Notes: a model not told the origin generated them from the sequence alone. A stretch of 64,000 nucleotides of DNA from Alteromonadaceae bacterium M269 (GCA_004353515.1 SMNZ01000004.1:124001-188000); one strand, 5' to 3'. Positions 17,437-26,882 are shown, counted from the first letter of the stretch. Program-made: numbers and translations.

Positions 17437-18013
17437 CCTCCGTTAGTTTCTTTTCCAGTTCTTCATTCAAACCAGATACGCCTTTGCTGCGCAAAATACT
17501 CTTGTATTCAGTACTGTATGTGCGCACCAAAGAAATGCCTTCCGCAACGAAGTCATACAACTTCCACGTACCTTTTCTGTTGAGCATTAGATAATTAACC
17601 GGGATTTCTTTCCCACCTGATATAACGATGGATTTTACTTCAGCAAACTTTTCTTTTTTGATCTCTTCACCGATAAACCGAACTTCCTCATTAGTATATT
17701 CATCAAGTAAGCCCGCATAGGTATTCGTCAGTACTTGCCTAAATAAACCGATGAACTTAATCTTTTCTTCTTTACTCGCTTTACGCCAATGCACAGCAAG
17801 CACGCGTTGCGCGACAGCTTGCAAGTCAACATATTCCTTCATTAACCCTTGTAGCTTTTCCTTACGCTCATCACCTGGCAGCTCTTTATCCGCCGCAATT
17901 GCAATTATCTTCGTAATAGCAACTTCAGCAGCTTGCGTTGGTGTAGTCGTTGTTTGCGCCAAGCTCCAAAAACTGGTGCTCAACAGAATGACAGCTAATA
18001 AAATCTTTTTCAT
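17426..18013 (-). CDS. mlaC: MlaC, periplasmic phospholipid-binding protein
   Basis: This is a 195-residue protein with a signal peptide (MKKILLAVILLSTSFWSLAQ) and the MlaC/Ttg2D fold pattern: VAQRVLAVHWRKASKEEKIKFIGLFRQVLTN-type helices near residues 75-110, then GKEIPVNYLMLNRKGTWKLYDFVAEGISLV near 130-165. MlaC carries phospholipid between outer-membrane MlaA and the inner-membrane MlaFEDB complex. It lies three bases after mlaD in the mla order, and the SpoIIE-type gene follows with an overlap. The mlaA partner is not in the window. Confidence 0.93.
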   Translation of the reverse strand: MKKILLAVILLSTSFWSLAQTTTTPTQAAEVAITKIIAIAADKELPGDERKEKLQGLMKEYVDLQAVAQRVLAVHWRKASKEEKIKFIGLFRQVLTNTYAGLLDEYTNEEVRFIGEEIKKEKFAEVKSIVISGGKEIPVNYLMLNRKGTWKLYDFVAEGISLVRTYSTEYKSILRSKGVSGLNEELEKKLTEVAE

Positions 18014-18016
18014 AAA

Positions 18017-18463
18017 TTACTCGTTGTTAAACATATATTTACTCACTAGTTCTTCCAAACTAATGGATGGTTCAGTTTCGATAATTTCGTCACCTTGAAC
18101 CAAAAATTCATCTGAACCACCCGGTGTTATCTTAATAAACCGATCACCGATGATTCCGGCTGTTCTGATTGAAGCAATAGAATCTTCTGGTACTTGGACA
18201 GAATCCTCTAGAACAATCTCAACAACAGCTTCAAAAGCTTCTGGGTCAAACCTAATACTCTTAGCCTGCCCGACTCTGACCCCAGAAACCTCAACAAAAG
18301 CACCTTCTTTTAACCCAGACGTATTCTCAAACTTCGCAATCAATGAATAGTGTCCGGCGTCTGACAACGAGGCTCCACCTATATTCACAGACATATAGAG
18401 AAGTAAGGTAACACCCGCTATTACAAATAAGCCAACTACAAAGTCTAAGCTCAGATTCTTCAT
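18017..18463 (-). CDS. mlaD: MlaD, MCE-domain component of the lipid transporter
   Basis: This is a 148-residue protein with one N-terminal membrane helix (FVVGLFVIAGVTLLLYMSVN) and a single MCE domain containing SGLKEGAFVEVSGVRVGQ and IGDRFIKITPGG, the standard MlaD core. Its length equals the usual 150 or so. MlaD forms the hexameric ring between MlaE and MlaC. It is separated from mlaE by about 200 bases (18464-18664), unusually wide for this operon; that gap holds no frame I can support and contains one copy of a 23-bp repeat. Confidence 0.94.
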   Translation of the reverse strand: MKNLSLDFVVGLFVIAGVTLLLYMSVNIGGASLSDAGHYSLIAKFENTSGLKEGAFVEVSGVRVGQAKSIRFDPEAFEAVVEIVLEDSVQVPEDSIASIRTAGIIGDRFIKITPGGSDEFLVQGDEIIETEPSISLEELVSKYMFNNE

Positions 18464-18618
18464 TGTTATGTATCCAAAAAGTATGTATTTAGTCTTTCTT
18501 TTCGCGACTTATTTGCCACAAAATGAGTTAAAAACGTTAAACGATTTTCATCGTGCTATGAAGTTGAGCATATTAGTAGACCCACTATTGCTCTATCTCA
18601 TTGCGTTACCAAAAACTC

Positions 18619-18641
18619 GTTATACTCACCATCCTTGAAAA
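18619..18641 (+). repeat. Copy 2 of a 23-bp intergenic repeat
   Basis: GTTATACTCACCATCCTTGAAAA matches 16160-16182 at 21 of 23 positions in direct orientation. It sits in the gap between mlaE and mlaD. Together the copies bracket mlaD, mlaC and the SpoIIE gene. Confidence 0.6.
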
Positions 18642-18664
18642 TGCTTAATTATTACCTGCACTCG

Positions 18665-19459
18665 TTAAAGCATTAACGAGCTAATAATAAAATTCATCAC
18701 CAACATTGATATTGCGCTTATCACAACAGCTTTAGTGGTTGCGTGACTCACCCCCGCCGCTCCAGCAGCTTTGCGATTAAGGTGCAAGAAGTAACCGTAA
18801 GCCATAGGTATCCAAATAATAAGAACTGCGAATACCAGAGATTTAATTTGACCAATAAGAACATCATTAAAGGTCACCGTATCGAAGATACCTTGTATAT
18901 AGGTTCCAGCGCTCTCCCCATGAATAACAACGCCAACAATATATCCACCAGCAATCCCAACCATATCAAAGACAGCAGTGAGTATAGGTAAAGATATCAA
19001 AGCTGCCATTAAACGAGGCAGCATCACGTATCGGTAACTATTAACGGCCATACAGTCTAACGCATCAAATTGCTGCTCATTGCGCATAATGCCAATCTCG
19101 GCACAGGTCGCTGAACTGACACGGGCAATGATCATAAGTGCAGTCATCACTGGCCCCAACTCTCGAATTAACCCCACCGCTACTGACGGCCCTAATAAAT
19201 CTGCCGATCCAAAGCGTATAAGCGCGTTATAGAGATTAAGTGCAACCGCCATGCCGGTAAAAAGCGATGAGACAAGTAATACAGGAAGAGACTTAACGCC
19301 TATGAATTGTATTTGTCGAACAATCTCTCTAATCGGCGGAATTCGCGAAAATAAGCTTTTGAAGATATTCAATAAAAATACAAAAGACATACCGATAAAA
19401 CTAATGACATTACGCGTATAGCCACCGATATTACTTACACCATTCATAATACTCTGCAT
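18665..19459 (-). CDS. mlaE: MlaE, permease of the lipid asymmetry ABC transporter
   Basis: This 264-residue membrane protein of the MlaE/YrbE family has five to six hydrophobic segments. It shows the family hallmarks FIGVKSLPVLLVSSLFTGMAV, GLIRELGPVMTALMIIARV, EIGIMRNEQQFDALDCMAV and PRLMAALISLPILT. It pairs with MlaF to drive retrograde phospholipid transport (the direction is debated for the family). It begins three bases after mlaF ends. Confidence 0.95.
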   Translation of the reverse strand: MQSIMNGVSNIGGYTRNVISFIGMSFVFLLNIFKSLFSRIPPIREIVRQIQFIGVKSLPVLLVSSLFTGMAVALNLYNALIRFGSADLLGPSVAVGLIRELGPVMTALMIIARVSSATCAEIGIMRNEQQFDALDCMAVNSYRYVMLPRLMAALISLPILTAVFDMVGIAGGYIVGVVIHGESAGTYIQGIFDTVTFNDVLIGQIKSLVFAVLIIWIPMAYGYFLHLNRKAAGAAGVSHATTKAVVISAISMLVMNFIISSLML

Positions 19460-19462
19460 AAG

Positions 19463-20251
19463 TTAATCCCCTGTCACCAAGCGTTTCAAGTAAGCGTCAC
19501 CGTCCACTTCTTCATCTCTCGATTTTCTGTTAATGAGGTTCTGAATGCGCTTGTCATCAGAATTTCTAATCTCGTCAGGCGTACCAACCATAGCGACCTT
19601 GCCATCAAATAGAACCATAATGCGATCAGCTATTTTGAATGCACTTTCAAGTTCGTGAGTGACAATGATCATGGTCATATTCATGGCTTCTCGAAGCTTT
19701 AGAATAAGTTCATCAAGCTCGACAGACGTCACTGGATCTAGACCTGCCGAGGGCTCATCAAAACAAAGTATTCTAGGGTCCATAATAACGGCCCTTGCCA
19801 ACCCGGCTCTTTTCAGCATCCCTCCTGATAACTCAGCTGGCATCAGGTTTTCAAATCCCGCGAGATTCATCAGCTCTAGCTTAAGTCGAACCATGATATC
19901 AATGGTTTGGGTATCCAAATTGGTATTGTGTTCTAGCGGCAGGCGCACGTTATCACCGACCGTCAATGAACTGAGTAAAGCACCGCCTTGAAAAGCAACT
20001 CCCATTTTCTTTCGAAGCTCTTTTAATTCTTTGCTCGATATAGAACCAATATCATGCCCATCAATCTGGATTTTTCCCTGAGTCGGTTTCTTTAACGCCA
20101 GAAGGTGTTTTAACAGCGTACTTTTACCTGAACCCGAACCTCCCATGATCACCATAATCTCGCCGGGATTGACCTGTAAATTCACATCAAACAGAACTTG
20201 CCTGTCATCATAGTGCGCATCGAGATTATCAATAGAAATGATAGAGGTCAT
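19463..20251 (-). CDS. mlaF: MlaF, ATPase of the lipid asymmetry ABC transporter
   Basis: This is a 262-residue ABC ATPase with Walker A IMGGSGSGKSTLL (about 34-46), Q-loop VAFQGGALLSSLTVGDNV, signature LSGGMLKRAGLARAVI, Walker B ILCFDEPSAGLDP and H-loop VTHE. The GGALLSSLTV and SGGM variants are typical of MlaF. It follows the STAS gene by eight bases. In Escherichia coli MlaF is regulated by the STAS protein MlaB, a role the neighbouring STAS protein could fill. Confidence 0.95.
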   Translation of the reverse strand: MTSIISIDNLDAHYDDRQVLFDVNLQVNPGEIMVIMGGSGSGKSTLLKHLLALKKPTQGKIQIDGHDIGSISSKELKELRKKMGVAFQGGALLSSLTVGDNVRLPLEHNTNLDTQTIDIMVRLKLELMNLAGFENLMPAELSGGMLKRAGLARAVIMDPRILCFDEPSAGLDPVTSVELDELILKLREAMNMTMIIVTHELESAFKIADRIMVLFDGKVAMVGTPDEIRNSDDKRIQNLINRKSRDEEVDGDAYLKRLVTGD

Positions 20252-20259
20252 TGATCTTA

Positions 20260-20583
20260 TCAGCCTTTGGCTTGCTCAATTGAGTCGAGTAATGAAAATA
20301 CGGAATCAAGCTTCGTAAGTTTAAGCACCTGTAGAGGAGCGCCTACTGCACCCACTATGTGAAACTGCACTTGCTTTGTCTTTGAACGGTTAAAAGCTTC
20401 AACGAGTGTCGCCATACCTGAACTATCTATATAGTCTAATTCTGAAAAATCAACTAGGACATGATGTTGTTTGTCAACTTCATCAAGCAACACATTCTTC
20501 ACTTCACGTGAATTGTGCAAATCAACCTCTCCGGTCAACTTCACGACTTTGAATTGTTCAAAATCAGTAATATCGATATTCAT
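20260..20583 (-). CDS. STAS-domain protein (anti-anti-sigma type, in the MlaB position)
   Basis: This is a 107-residue single STAS domain. The segment VLVDFSELDYIDSSGMATLVEAF (about 42-64) contains the serine that is phosphorylated in SpoIIAA/RsbV proteins (DSSG). It lies between an RsbW-like kinase gene and mlaF. E. coli MlaB, a STAS subunit of the Mla ABC complex, has no kinase neighbour and sits at the operon end. Here the protein could serve as MlaB, as a partner-switch antagonist, or as both. Confidence 0.85.
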   Translation of the reverse strand: MNIDITDFEQFKVVKLTGEVDLHNSREVKNVLLDEVDKQHHVLVDFSELDYIDSSGMATLVEAFNRSKTKQVQFHIVGAVGAPLQVLKLTKLDSVFSLLDSIEQAKG

Positions 20584-20594
20584 TCAATTTTGCC

Positions 20595-21008
20595 TTACAG
20601 TTTAATACTGAGTTTTAGCCGGTTACCCTCTCCTTGTGGCGGCATTAACTCAACTTCATCCATAACATGATAAATAAGATGTAGCCCCAAACCTCCGGGC
20701 TCCAACTGTTCTATTTTTTTAGGTTCAATGGCACATGCAGAGATTGGAGGAGCATTATCTGAAATAACAAATACCCCATATCCATCTTCTTCGTAGACTT
20801 CAATTTTGAGCTTAAATTTGTCGGAAAAATTACAACTATGCCGAATGACATTGGCACAAGCTTCATCAACAGCTAAAACGACCGAATTGGTCTTCTCATC
20901 ATCAAATGCCATTTCGGCACAAGCACGTTTAACTGTTTTTCGTATCTGATGTAGCTGGGACGTACAGGACTTACAACTAATATCCGATTGTTTTTGCATA
21001 GATTTCAA
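20595..21008 (-). CDS. RsbW-like serine kinase/anti-sigma-type ATPase (HATPase_c_2)
   Basis: This is a 137-residue GHKL ATPase domain with the N-box VLAVDEACANVIRHS (about 46-60), the G1 region FVISDNAPP and the G2 loop PGGLGLHLIYHVMDEV. It has no membrane segment. It is the first gene of the seven-gene mla operon. RsbW/SpoIIAB kinases phosphorylate STAS proteins, and the STAS and SpoIIE genes of the same operon are the natural partners. No sigma factor is encoded nearby, so the output may be the STAS-MlaF contact rather than transcription. Confidence 0.85.
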   Translation of the reverse strand: MKSMQKQSDISCKSCTSQLHQIRKTVKRACAEMAFDDEKTNSVVLAVDEACANVIRHSCNFSDKFKLKIEVYEEDGYGVFVISDNAPPISACAIEPKKIEQLEPGGLGLHLIYHVMDEVELMPPQGEGNRLKLSIKL

Positions 21009-21077
21009 CCAACTAAATTTAAGCCTTTAATGCCATTTAGTGAAAGCGGTCAATCCATGATTACTGTCAGACTCTAG

Positions 21078-21105
21078 GTGGCTCTTCGACAATGTGAAAA
21101 GCCAC
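21078..21105 (-). terminator. Hairpin after the epimerase gene
   Basis: Minus strand GTGGCTTTTC pairs with GAAGAGCCAC (10 bp with one G-U pair) around an 8-base loop, 24 bases past the epimerase stop. No U-run follows, so it is only a weak terminator candidate separating the exopolysaccharide genes from the mla operon. Confidence 0.45.
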
Positions 21106-21128
21106 TTGTTCCCATTTTCAGTGGATTA

Positions 21129-22145
21129 TCAAACTTTATAGTAGTCTTTGTACCAAGCTACAAAGTTTTTAATCCCCTCTTGTATGGTTGTCTTCGGACG
21201 ATAGTCCACATCTTCAACCAAAGCCTCTACATCTGCATACGTATCTGGAACATCACCATCTTGAAGCGGTAGTAACTCTTTCTCCGCGGTTTTCCCAAGA
21301 TTCTTTTCTAACGTGCCAATATAATCCATCAATTGCACGGGCGTTTGTGCCCCAATGTTATATACACGCCAAGGGGCTTTACTCGTTCCAGGATCAGGTT
21401 TCTCACCACTCCACTCAGGATTGCTTTCAGCCGTGTGGTCGAGTGTCCTAATAATTCCTTCAACAATATCATCAATATAAGTGAAGTCGCGTCTATGATT
21501 TCCATAGTTAAACACTTTTATTGGCTTATCTTCCATAATGGCTTTAGTAAATAAAAACAGCGCCATATCTGGGCGTCCCCACGGACCATAAACCGTAAAG
21601 AAGCGTAAACCTGTCGTTGGCATTCCATACAAATGACTGTAGGTATGGGCCATAAGCTCATTAGCTTTTTTGCTCGCTGCATACAACGAAAGTGGATGAT
21701 CGACATTATCATGGACCGAGAAAGGCATAGATTCATTCGCACCATAGACAGAACTTGATGATGCATAGACAAGATGTGCAACTTTATTATGCCTGCAACC
21801 TTCGAGAATATTGGTAAACCCAACAATATTACTGTCAATGTATGCATGCGGATTTTCGATGGAATATCTCACCCCTGCTTGCGCAGCGAGGTGCACGACT
21901 TTATCGAATTTTTCTTCTTCAAAGAGCTTTTCCATGCCAGCTCTATCTGAAACATCTAATTTCACAAAGCTAAATTTATCAGCATTTTCATGCTCTTCAA
22001 TTCGCTTCAGGCGCGCATGCTTTAAGTTGACGTCATAATAATCATTGATGTTATCAAGACCGACAACTTGATCCCCTCGTCCCAACAGATAGAGACTGAC
22101 ATGGGAACCGATAAAACCTGCTGCCCCTGTGACTAATACTTTCAT
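21129..22145 (-). CDS. NAD-dependent nucleotide-sugar epimerase (UDP-glucuronate 4-epimerase-like)
   Basis: This is a 338-residue extended SDR with [17 protein letters not shown] at the N-terminus, the [10 protein letters not shown] segment typical of UDP-glucuronate C4-epimerases, the catalytic serine region [10 protein letters not shown] and YAASKKANE (YxxxK). It should supply UDP-galacturonate or a similar acidic sugar for the exopolysaccharide. It follows a UDP-sugar dehydrogenase gene by 15 bases on the same strand, which would produce its uronic acid substrate. It is the last gene of the left arm of the XrtA locus. Exact substrate, acetamido or plain uronate, is open. Confidence 0.88.
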   Translation of the reverse strand: MKVLVTGAAGFIGSHVSLYLLGRGDQVVGLDNINDYYDVNLKHARLKRIEEHENADKFSFVKLDVSDRAGMEKLFEEEKFDKVVHLAAQAGVRYSIENPHAYIDSNIVGFTNILEGCRHNKVAHLVYASSSSVYGANESMPFSVHDNVDHPLSLYAASKKANELMAHTYSHLYGMPTTGLRFFTVYGPWGRPDMALFLFTKAIMEDKPIKVFNYGNHRRDFTYIDDIVEGIIRTLDHTAESNPEWSGEKPDPGTSKAPWRVYNIGAQTPVQLMDYIGTLEKNLGKTAEKELLPLQDGDVPDTYADVEALVEDVDYRPKTTIQEGIKNFVAWYKDYYKV

Positions 22146-22160
22146 TTAATTCATCCAAGT

Positions 22161-23441
22161 TTATAAACGGATATCTGAGATATTCTTATCAAAAATATAT
22201 TTCAAATCAAAAATAACGCTATTTTCTTTGCATAAAGCCCTAAGCTTACTTTCAGACCAATCGCGAATTTCTGAGTGCGCTACAGCAGCAATAATTGCGT
22301 CGTATTTACCTTCTTCGGGTTTATCAACCATCTCGGTAACACCGTATTCATGCTTCACTTCTTCTGCATCAGCCCATGGATCATAAATGTCCAAATTCAC
22401 GTGATAGTGCTTCAGTTCATCAACAATATCGACAACCTTAGTATTCCTGATATCCGGGCAATTCTCTTTAAACGTGATGCCAAGTAGTAAAACATTAGCT
22501 TCGTTTACCATGATCTTCTTGTTTAACATGGTTTTTACTAGACGATTGACGACATACTCCCCCATATGGTCGTTAATGCGACGACCAGCCAAGATAACCT
22601 CGGGGTGATGTCCTAATTCCTCGGCTTTATGTGTTAAGTAGTAAGGATCAACACCTATACAATGACCACCAACCAAACCTGGACGGAAAGGTAAGAAATT
22701 CCACTTACTGCCAGCAGCTTCAAGTACTTCTTCTGTATCAATACCGACTTTGTCAAAAATCATCGCCAACTCGTTGATCAACGCAATGTTTAAGTCGCGT
22801 TGTGTATTTTCGATGACCTTAGCTGCTTCAGCCACTTTGATAGAAGACGCTTTATGGGTGCCGGCAACAATAATACTGCTGTATAAGGCGTCAACTTTAT
22901 CCGCGATCTCTGGCGTAGAGCCCGAAGTCACTTTAATAATATTCTCTAGCCGATGCGTTTTGTCTCCTGGATTAATTCTCTCAGGGCTATATCCTGCATA
23001 AAAATCCTGATTAAACTTAAGGCCAGACTCCGTTTCAATAATAGGAATACAAACTTCTTCGGTCGCGCCTGGAAATACAGTGGACTCATAAACTACTGTT
23101 GTACCTGCTTTAATCACCTTGCCAATCATCTGGCTCGCTTTTTGTAGCGGTGTTAAGTCCGGCTGTTTGTTGGCATCGATTGGCGTAGGAACAGTTACAA
23201 TAATATAGTCACATGCTCCCAAGTCGGACGGGTCAGCAGAATAAGTCAGACTAGTCGTTTGCTTTAGTTCTTCAGACGACACTTCAAGCGTTCTATCTAC
23301 ACCATCTGATAGCTCTGATATTCTGCTTTCATCAATATCAAACCCTATCGTTTTCACTTTTTTTCCAAAAGCAACAGCTAGAGGTAGGCCAACATAGCCC
23401 AAGCCAATAACAGCAACACTCGTCTGTGACATAACTTTCAA
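22161..23441 (-). CDS. UDP-sugar 6-dehydrogenase (TviB/WbpO-like)
   Basis: This is a 426-residue UDP-glucose/GDP-mannose dehydrogenase family protein with the Rossmann motif VAVIGLGYVGLPLAVAFG, VTVPTPID, the ESTVFPGATEE segment, the catalytic cysteine in PGLVGGHCIGVDPYYL and the C-terminal LGITFKENCPDIRNTKV. This pattern fits the TviB/VipA/WbpO branch, which makes UDP-N-acetyl-hexosaminuronic acid. An internal ATG three codons in (MSQTSVAVIG) may be the true start. It lies between prsR and the epimerase gene and should feed the same polymer. Confidence 0.88.
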   Translation of the reverse strand: MKVMSQTSVAVIGLGYVGLPLAVAFGKKVKTIGFDIDESRISELSDGVDRTLEVSSEELKQTTSLTYSADPSDLGACDYIIVTVPTPIDANKQPDLTPLQKASQMIGKVIKAGTTVVYESTVFPGATEEVCIPIIETESGLKFNQDFYAGYSPERINPGDKTHRLENIIKVTSGSTPEIADKVDALYSSIIVAGTHKASSIKVAEAAKVIENTQRDLNIALINELAMIFDKVGIDTEEVLEAAGSKWNFLPFRPGLVGGHCIGVDPYYLTHKAEELGHHPEVILAGRRINDHMGEYVVNRLVKTMLNKKIMVNEANVLLLGITFKENCPDIRNTKVVDIVDELKHYHVNLDIYDPWADAEEVKHEYGVTEMVDKPEEGKYDAIIAAVAHSEIRDWSESKLRALCKENSVIFDLKYIFDKNISDIRL

Positions 23442-23487
23442 TACCTATCTATATTTTCTTATTTATCTTTTGATAAGAACACTTTGG

Positions 23488-24846
23488 CTATGAGCTTATC
23501 TTTAAATCTTCCATTTGATATTTGTCTATCAGGGAATAAAGCGTCGGCCTTGTAACTCCGAGCATCTCAGCTGTCTTTGATACGTTCTTATCAGCAATTT
23601 GATAAGCCTTACGAATAGCTCTAGACTCCGCAGCCTCCCTGACTTCTCTCAAGTTCAATGTCTCTAACTGAGGTTCTTCAGTCGATGCCATCAACCCTAA
23701 ATCATCCGCTTCTATCATACTGCCTTCCGCCAATATCACGGCTGACTTCAATTTATTCTGCAGTTCTCTAATATTGCCCGGCCATTTGTGATTCAGCATG
23801 GCATTTGTTGCAGATTCGGCAAAACCTTTGACTTGCGATCCAAACTCTACTTTATAATCATTCAAGAATGAACGCGCCAAAAGTATAATATCGTTGTCTC
23901 TCTCCCTAAGAGGCGGTATTTGAATCGTGATTTCCCCTACTCGATAATAGAGATCTTCCCTAAAGGTTTGCTCAGCAACCATCGAAGGTATGTCACGGTG
24001 CGTTGCACAAATTACGCGAATATCAACCGGGATTTCTTGACGCCCGCCAATACGCTCAATAACACGTTCTTGCAGGAAACGAAGCATTTTTGCTTGCAAC
24101 CCAATTGGCATATCGCCAATCTCGTCCAAAAACAATGTTCCATTTTGCGCGGATTCAATTTTCCCTAACGTTGTTTTGTTAGCACCGGTAAACGCGCCTT
24201 TTTCATACCCGAACAATTCACTCTCTAGCAGGTTTTCTGGAATTGAAGCACAATTGATGGCAATAAAGGGTTTATCCTTCCTGTTGCTATGCTCATGTAT
24301 GCTGCGAGCAAAAACCTCTTTACCTGTACCGCTCTCTCCAAGAAGCAGTGCGCTAACATCCGTTTGTGCAATTTTTTCGGCTCTACGGCTGGCTTTCTGA
24401 ATGGACTCACTCGCCCCAATAATTCTGCCCATGGCAGGTTGTGCGGCTGACAGCCTTCTATTTTCTTCTTCTAACGCACTAAGGCTAAAAGCTCTTGAAA
24501 CGATTATTTGTAAAGTGTCTGTATCTATTGGCTTTTGATAGTAATCGTAAGCCCCTAAGCTGATGGCTTTCAGCGCATTTTCTTTATCATCATTTCCTGT
24601 AACAACGATAACTTTGCTTTGAGGCGCCAGCGCCATAATTTCCGTTAACGTTGCTAATCCTTCGCTTGCATTGGCTGCATCAGGTGGTAAGCCTAAATCA
24701 AGTGTAATTATCTTAGGCTCGTGGCGCCTCAACTGCGCTATAGCACTTTTCCTATCTTCCGCGAAAATAACTTCATAATCCGTAAAGCTCCACTTAAGTT
24801 GCTTTTGGATCCCTAAATCATCTTCAACGACTAAGATTTTTTGCAT
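23488..24846 (-). CDS. prsR: PrsR, PEP-CTERM-box sigma-54 response regulator
   Basis: This is a 452-residue NtrC-type regulator. A receiver domain (phospho-Asp in IITLDLGLP, about residue 51) precedes an AAA+ domain with Walker A GESGTGKE, the sigma-54 contact loop GAFTGA, Walker B NGTLFLDEIGDM and the arginine region FREDLYYRVGEI; a Fis-type helix-turn-helix ends the protein (KTAEMLGVTRPTLYSLIDKY). It starts 11 bases after prsK. The pair controls PEP-CTERM genes in XrtA bacteria. Two sigma-54-type promoters in this window, at 29734-29750 and 35974-35990, are its probable targets. Confidence 0.93.
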   Translation of the reverse strand: MQKILVVEDDLGIQKQLKWSFTDYEVIFAEDRKSAIAQLRRHEPKIITLDLGLPPDAANASEGLATLTEIMALAPQSKVIVVTGNDDKENALKAISLGAYDYYQKPIDTDTLQIIVSRAFSLSALEEENRRLSAAQPAMGRIIGASESIQKASRRAEKIAQTDVSALLLGESGTGKEVFARSIHEHSNRKDKPFIAINCASIPENLLESELFGYEKGAFTGANKTTLGKIESAQNGTLFLDEIGDMPIGLQAKMLRFLQERVIERIGGRQEIPVDIRVICATHRDIPSMVAEQTFREDLYYRVGEITIQIPPLRERDNDIILLARSFLNDYKVEFGSQVKGFAESATNAMLNHKWPGNIRELQNKLKSAVILAEGSMIEADDLGLMASTEEPQLETLNLREVREAAESRAIRKAYQIADKNVSKTAEMLGVTRPTLYSLIDKYQMEDLKISS

Positions 24847-24857
24847 AGTCTACCGTC

Positions 24858-26882
24858 TCATTTTGTTTCGTTATTAGGCAGTATTAATGTGAAAGTCGTC
24901 CCCTGATTCACTTCACTTTGGACAAGCAATTGCCCACCGACTTTTTCAACAAAAGTTTTCGCATCGTATGCGCCAATCCCCATACCCGCGTTACCTTTTG
25001 TTGTTTCAAAAGGTTTGAATAGCTGATTATTGATAAAGCTCTGTGACATCCCGCACCCCGTATCGATAATTTTTATGATTACCGTCTCCGATGCGCTTTC
25101 AACAGCTATATGTACGCTACCATCATCAATCGTTGCCTGTTGAGCATTATCAATCAAATGATATAGAACACTGGACAGTTTATCAGCATCTATCGACAAT
25201 TTAATATCTGCATCTGCTTCTAATGTTGGAACAGGCAGTTGGTTAGCACATTTAGTTTTGATCAAATGGCTTAGTACGTCTTCTAAATTTATCAATGAAG
25301 TCTCAGCAGTTTTAGATTCTTTCTCAGTTAACTGGCGCAACATTTTCTGCATGCGAGTTTGCGTATGCTCCAATGTTTCAAAAGTGTCTTCTATGAACTC
25401 TGGGTTACCTTTATGTTGCTCAGCATTTTTTAAGATAAGCCCTACTTGCGCCAATATATTTTTCAGATCGTGCACAACAAACGCCGACATACGATTAAAC
25501 GCAGAAAACTGTGCATTTTCAGCTAACTCCACTGACGATTCGTAGTGAAAAATAAAGTTTGCAACTTGAGCACTAACTGCTGCCAAGTAATCACGTAGTT
25601 CCCAATTTAATGAGACCTGGTTAGATTGAGAGGTCGCAAGCAAAGCCATTGCCCAAAGCTGTTCTCCTTTAAAAACAGGAACAACTAGCTGGAAACGGGC
25701 AGTACGGAATAATTCTGGTTCAATAGGTAACCCTTGATACAAATGCGGACTAATAAGCACTTGCTTCACGTCAATAATCCAACGATTACTTCGAGAAAAT
25801 TGCCAAAGAGTTGATAGTAACTCTTCTTCTTCTTTCGTTAATGGATCGAATCCTTCACCACCTAGGCGTTGGAAGCAGCTTCCGCGTTTAGTGATAAACG
25901 CTGATTGATCATATTCGATTGCTTTCCCCATGGCTTCAGCAGCAACTGAATAGGTACTCTGCTTATCAGGATTTTCCAACGATAAGGCGTCAGTTAACTG
26001 CAACCATTGCTGCCTGTAATCGTATTGGTTTGCAAAAAAGTGTTTGGTAACAAATACCTTAATTTTGGTTCGTATTTGACTAGAGAGAAGAACAAATGAA
26101 AGCAACGCCAACGATACAGCACCCAGAATTGCCTGGATTGTTCCATCCCAACTCGCATCTAAATAGTTAACTCCATAACCAATCAATGCCATCAAACAGA
26201 GGTACAGCCCCGCCATCATGAGCATGGTACTGTGTAATACCACTTCACGAGACACATAAATATTGATATCCCACTCTTTGATTCGACGAATAGCAATTAC
26301 CAGGAATGGCATCATCAAAAAGTGAACATACCCTCGAGCAGCGACAAATGTCGGGTCCACTTGAGTCACCATCACAGCATTGGCATACATCACAAAATCA
26401 AACAGGGATATACTACTCAAGAACAATACCAATGGCTTATACATCCATTTTTGTTCTTCAGCTTGACGATAAATCACTTCCAGCAGTATCAGTATGCTGA
26501 GATTCGCAATGACCATGATCAAATGTTGAATAGCTGTCGTCACCTGACTGAAGAACGACATGACTGTTGCAACAACGAAACACAGAATAAGCAACCAAAT
26601 ACGTGGCTGATAAAAGAGTTCGGATGGCTTTTTGGCATGCTTAGACACAGCAAACAAAAACATCAACCAAGCCAAGTATTTGAAATACTCAAAGAAATAA
26701 TATGATTGCATCGAGAGAGGTACAGGCAATAAACCTGAATCAAAAAGTGATGCAAAAAGCCCAACGAGTAATGCAAAACCCACTAGGTTTTTAGTCAAAG
26801 ACTCCTTTCTTACTGTTAACAACAATAAAAACAGGAGCAGATAGCTCAGTGCAGCGAGTCCATAACCTATGGTTGATATCAT
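24858..26882 (-). CDS. prsK: PrsK, XrtA/PEP-CTERM system histidine kinase
   Basis: This is a sensor kinase of about 674 residues. Eight or so membrane segments fill the first 280 residues, a GAF-like domain follows, then the kinase core with the phospho-acceptor in AFVVHDLKNILAQVG, the N-box YHLIDNAQQAT and the ATP lid DTGCGMSQ with GNAGMGIGAYDAK. The long membrane domain and the HDLKN motif are those of PrsK. I prefer the ATG at 26882; a TTG at 26897 directly after the preceding stop adds five residues. Partner of PrsR. Its signal is unknown. Confidence 0.92.
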   Translation of the reverse strand: MISTIGYGLAALSYLLLFLLLLTVRKESLTKNLVGFALLVGLFASLFDSGLLPVPLSMQSYYFFEYFKYLAWLMFLFAVSKHAKKPSELFYQPRIWLLILCFVVATVMSFFSQVTTAIQHLIMVIANLSILILLEVIYRQAEEQKWMYKPLVLFLSSISLFDFVMYANAVMVTQVDPTFVAARGYVHFLMMPFLVIAIRRIKEWDINIYVSREVVLHSTMLMMAGLYLCLMALIGYGVNYLDASWDGTIQAILGAVSLALLSFVLLSSQIRTKIKVFVTKHFFANQYDYRQQWLQLTDALSLENPDKQSTYSVAAEAMGKAIEYDQSAFITKRGSCFQRLGGEGFDPLTKEEEELLSTLWQFSRSNRWIIDVKQVLISPHLYQGLPIEPELFRTARFQLVVPVFKGEQLWAMALLATSQSNQVSLNWELRDYLAAVSAQVANFIFHYESSVELAENAQFSAFNRMSAFVVHDLKNILAQVGLILKNAEQHKGNPEFIEDTFETLEHTQTRMQKMLRQLTEKESKTAETSLINLEDVLSHLIKTKCANQLPVPTLEADADIKLSIDADKLSSVLYHLIDNAQQATIDDGSVHIAVESASETVIIKIIDTGCGMSQSFINNQLFKPFETTKGNAGMGIGAYDAKTFVEKVGGQLLVQSEVNQGTTFTLILPNNETK

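Noticed and set aside
20260-20583. Calling the STAS gene mlaB outright
   Set aside because: It lies at the opposite end of the operon from E. coli mlaB and beside a kinase gene; it may be an RsbV-type protein instead.
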